Of a stretch of DNA of 64,000 nucleotides, positions 62,756 through 64,000 are shown in pieces. The notes beneath the pieces are model-generated. The model saw only the letters and a list, made by a program, of their open reading frames with translations. It was not told the origin of the DNA and did no database searches. Made by a program: the position numbers and the translations under genes. Every line of letters starts with the position of its first letter. Within the stretch, counting starts at the first letter, position 1. Source of the stretch: an uncultured Lachnospiraceae bacterium (GTDB taxonomy: Bacteria > Bacillota > Clostridia > Lachnospirales > Lachnospiraceae); the NCBI GenBank assembly GCA_910578345.1, contig CAJTRA010000002.1:62001-126000 (forward strand). Reading direction: 5' to 3'.

Positions 62756-62766
62756 ATGCAAGCGCC

Positions 62767-62784
62767 TCCTTCATCCATGAAGGA
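62767..62784. promoter_or_regulatory. Palindrome at the transcription start of the MMPL operon
   Basis: TCCTTCATCCATGAAGGA has two perfect eight-base arms. It lies directly after the -10 box and covers the expected start of transcription and part of the ribosome-binding site. A repressor bound here would block the operon; as RNA it could hide the ribosome-binding site. Confidence 0.6.
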
Positions 62785-62813
62785 ATTATAGCACTATGCA
62801 AGAATGGTATCAA
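62785..62813 (-). promoter_or_regulatory. Promoter of the MMPL/surface-protein operon
   Basis: TTGATA (62813-62808) and a perfect TATAAT (62790-62785) with a 17-base spacer, about 30 bases before the start codon. Confidence 0.8.
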
Positions 62814-62842
62814 TGTAAAATGAAGTGTCAGAGATATACAAT

Positions 62843-63871
62843 TTAGGGGATTTGTATATGACTGCGCAGGCTCTCTACCGTCCTTTGCAGCCCTTCCCGC
62901 ATATGGGTCCGCGGCTTCCAGCCAAGGCCGGTAAGTTTCTCCACATCCAAAAGGGCTTTCGTAGCCGTTGAATAACCCGCCTGCTCCACGGCATCCGGCA
63001 GGTCATAGACCACCTTCACGCCATTGTCTTTCGCCAGCCATTCTGCGATATCGCGAAGCGTAACCTCTGACCCTGTATCCGAAACATTATATGCTTCTCC
63101 GCTCTTTCCTTTCAGCAATACTGTCAGAATCCCCATTGCGGCATCTAAGGCATATGTGTAAGAGTATAACTGTGTACCGGCGCTTTTCAGCACAATATCT
63201 TCCCCGGCAGCTGCCTTCTTAATAAACTGGGCTATCGCTTTCGAATCTGACAGAAGCATTGTTGGTCCATAAGTTCTGCTTAAGCGTGGGATCACAAAGT
63301 CCAATCCATACGTCTGGCCATAGGCATTGCAAAGCGCTTCCCCTACCCGCTTGCTCTCCGGATAACCTGCCCGTAACGTATTGCAGTCTATATACCCTAG
63401 ATCATCTTCCTTGTATCTGTCTGTATCCCCACGGTTTTCTCCATATATTTCAACCGAAGAAAGAAAACAGAAGCGCCTCGCCTGATGGGAAACCGCATAA
63501 TCCAACAGATTCTTTGTGCCGATCACATTGGAAGCAATGGTCCCAATCGAATCCTGGGAATATTGCAGTGGGTGCGTGTTACTCGCCGCATGAATGATAT
63601 AATCTGCCTGTCCACATTCTGGCAGTTTCGTATTGACATCACAAGAAAGATAACGGAATGTTTCCTCTGACCAGTATTCCTTAAGCCGGTTCCTGGCACT
63701 CTCAACATTCCGGCTAAGAGCAATGACATGCACCTGCTGGTCTCTACTGCAATTACGATTGTGTTCCATCAGCACCTCTACGATACATTTCCCGATCATA
63801 CCGGTCGCACCGGATAACAGGATTGTCCTGCCGAACAATCTCTCCCATGGTAAAACCTGCTCTGACTGCAT
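62843..63871 (-). CDS. NAD-dependent epimerase/dehydratase (nucleotide-sugar SDR)
   Basis: About 342 residues of the extended short-chain dehydrogenase family. The cofactor motif is LLSGATGMIGKCIVEVL and the catalytic Tyr-Lys pair lies in AGYPESKRVGEAL, with Ser in FLSSVEIYGENRG before it. Such enzymes modify nucleotide-activated sugars for cell-wall glycans. The ATG at 63871 follows GGGAGGAG at nine bases; the frame is open back to an in-frame stop at 63997, with another ATG at 63928 and odd but coding-like residues, so a longer protein cannot be excluded. Probably part of a glycan cluster beyond the window. Confidence 0.87.
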   Translation of the reverse strand: MQSEQVLPWERLFGRTILLSGATGMIGKCIVEVLMEHNRNCSRDQQVHVIALSRNVESARNRLKEYWSEETFRYLSCDVNTKLPECGQADYIIHAASNTHPLQYSQDSIGTIASNVIGTKNLLDYAVSHQARRFCFLSSVEIYGENRGDTDRYKEDDLGYIDCNTLRAGYPESKRVGEALCNAYGQTYGLDFVIPRLSRTYGPTMLLSDSKAIAQFIKKAAAGEDIVLKSAGTQLYSYTYALDAAMGILTVLLKGKSGEAYNVSDTGSEVTLRDIAEWLAKDNGVKVVYDLPDAVEQAGYSTATKALLDVEKLTGLGWKPRTHMREGLQRTVESLRSHIQIP

Positions 63872-64000
63872 CTTTTTACACTCCTCCCTCTTTCCTTCCC
63901 GGCAGATCCTATCCGCTGTTTCACACATGGCAGCTATGTCTCCTTCCTGTGTCCTAAAGTCGTTGGCTCTCTCTACGATTAAAGCAATCTCATGTCAGCC

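Overview
The window looks like a chromosomal segment of a gut-type anaerobic Clostridia member, most likely Lachnospiraceae. The grounds are clear GGAGG ribosome-binding sites, moderate GC, several carbohydrate ABC systems of Firmicutes type, Firmicutes-style regulators (ROK, LacI, AraC, LytTR) and protein sequences that read like this family. No rRNA, tRNA, CRISPR array, insertion sequence or phage gene was seen. The taxonomic statement is inference.

Region 1 (1-12.2 kb) holds two carbohydrate-uptake operons on the minus strand. The first is a solute-binding lipoprotein (SBP), two permeases and a GH36 alpha-galactosidase cut by the window edge. The second is an SBP, two permeases, a YesL-type protein and a GH127 beta-L-arabinofuranosidase, with a divergent AraC-type regulator whose frame is broken at a run of nine C. 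Neither operon has its own ATPase. An intercistronic hairpin follows each SBP gene. A relic of an AAA ATPase sits between the two operons.

Region 2 (12.2-18.1 kb) is a ribose-type ABC system (SBP, ATPase, permease) ending in a lactonase-type metallo-beta-lactamase and controlled by a neighbouring ROK regulator. The two promoters share an AT-rich 28-bp sequence. Region 3 (18.1-21.1 kb) has an M18 aminopeptidase, a lipoprotein with two OB-like segments and a flagellin relic.

Region 4 (21.2-34.1 kb) is a catabolic island on the minus strand: an SBP with an extra C-terminal membrane anchor, two permeases, an MsmX-type ATPase, a DUF5060/apiosidase-like glycoside hydrolase, an FGGY kinase, a split transketolase and a fucose-isomerase-like enzyme, with a divergent LacI regulator. 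Uptake, hydrolysis, isomerisation, phosphorylation and transketolase cleavage fit a non-oxidative pathway for a branched plant sugar such as D-apiose, or a similar aldose.

Region 5 (34.1-46.2 kb) is mixed: serine hydrolase, xylulokinase, an aromatic-acid-exporter-like protein, a LysR regulator divergent from a split chromate transporter, a VOC protein, an AgrC/AgrA-like two-component system with a coiled-coil protein, a ketopantoate-reductase-like enzyme and a GNAT acetyltransferase.

Region 6 (46.3-56.2 kb) is a ten-gene Mrp/Mbh-type cation/proton antiporter operon with four proton-channel (NuoL/M/N-type) subunits rather than the usual two. Region 7 (56.2-64 kb), mostly on the opposite strand, has an MMPL/RND-type transporter overlapping the gene of a 1344-residue GLUG-repeat, coiled-coil surface protein, then an NAD-dependent nucleotide-sugar epimerase/dehydratase at the edge.
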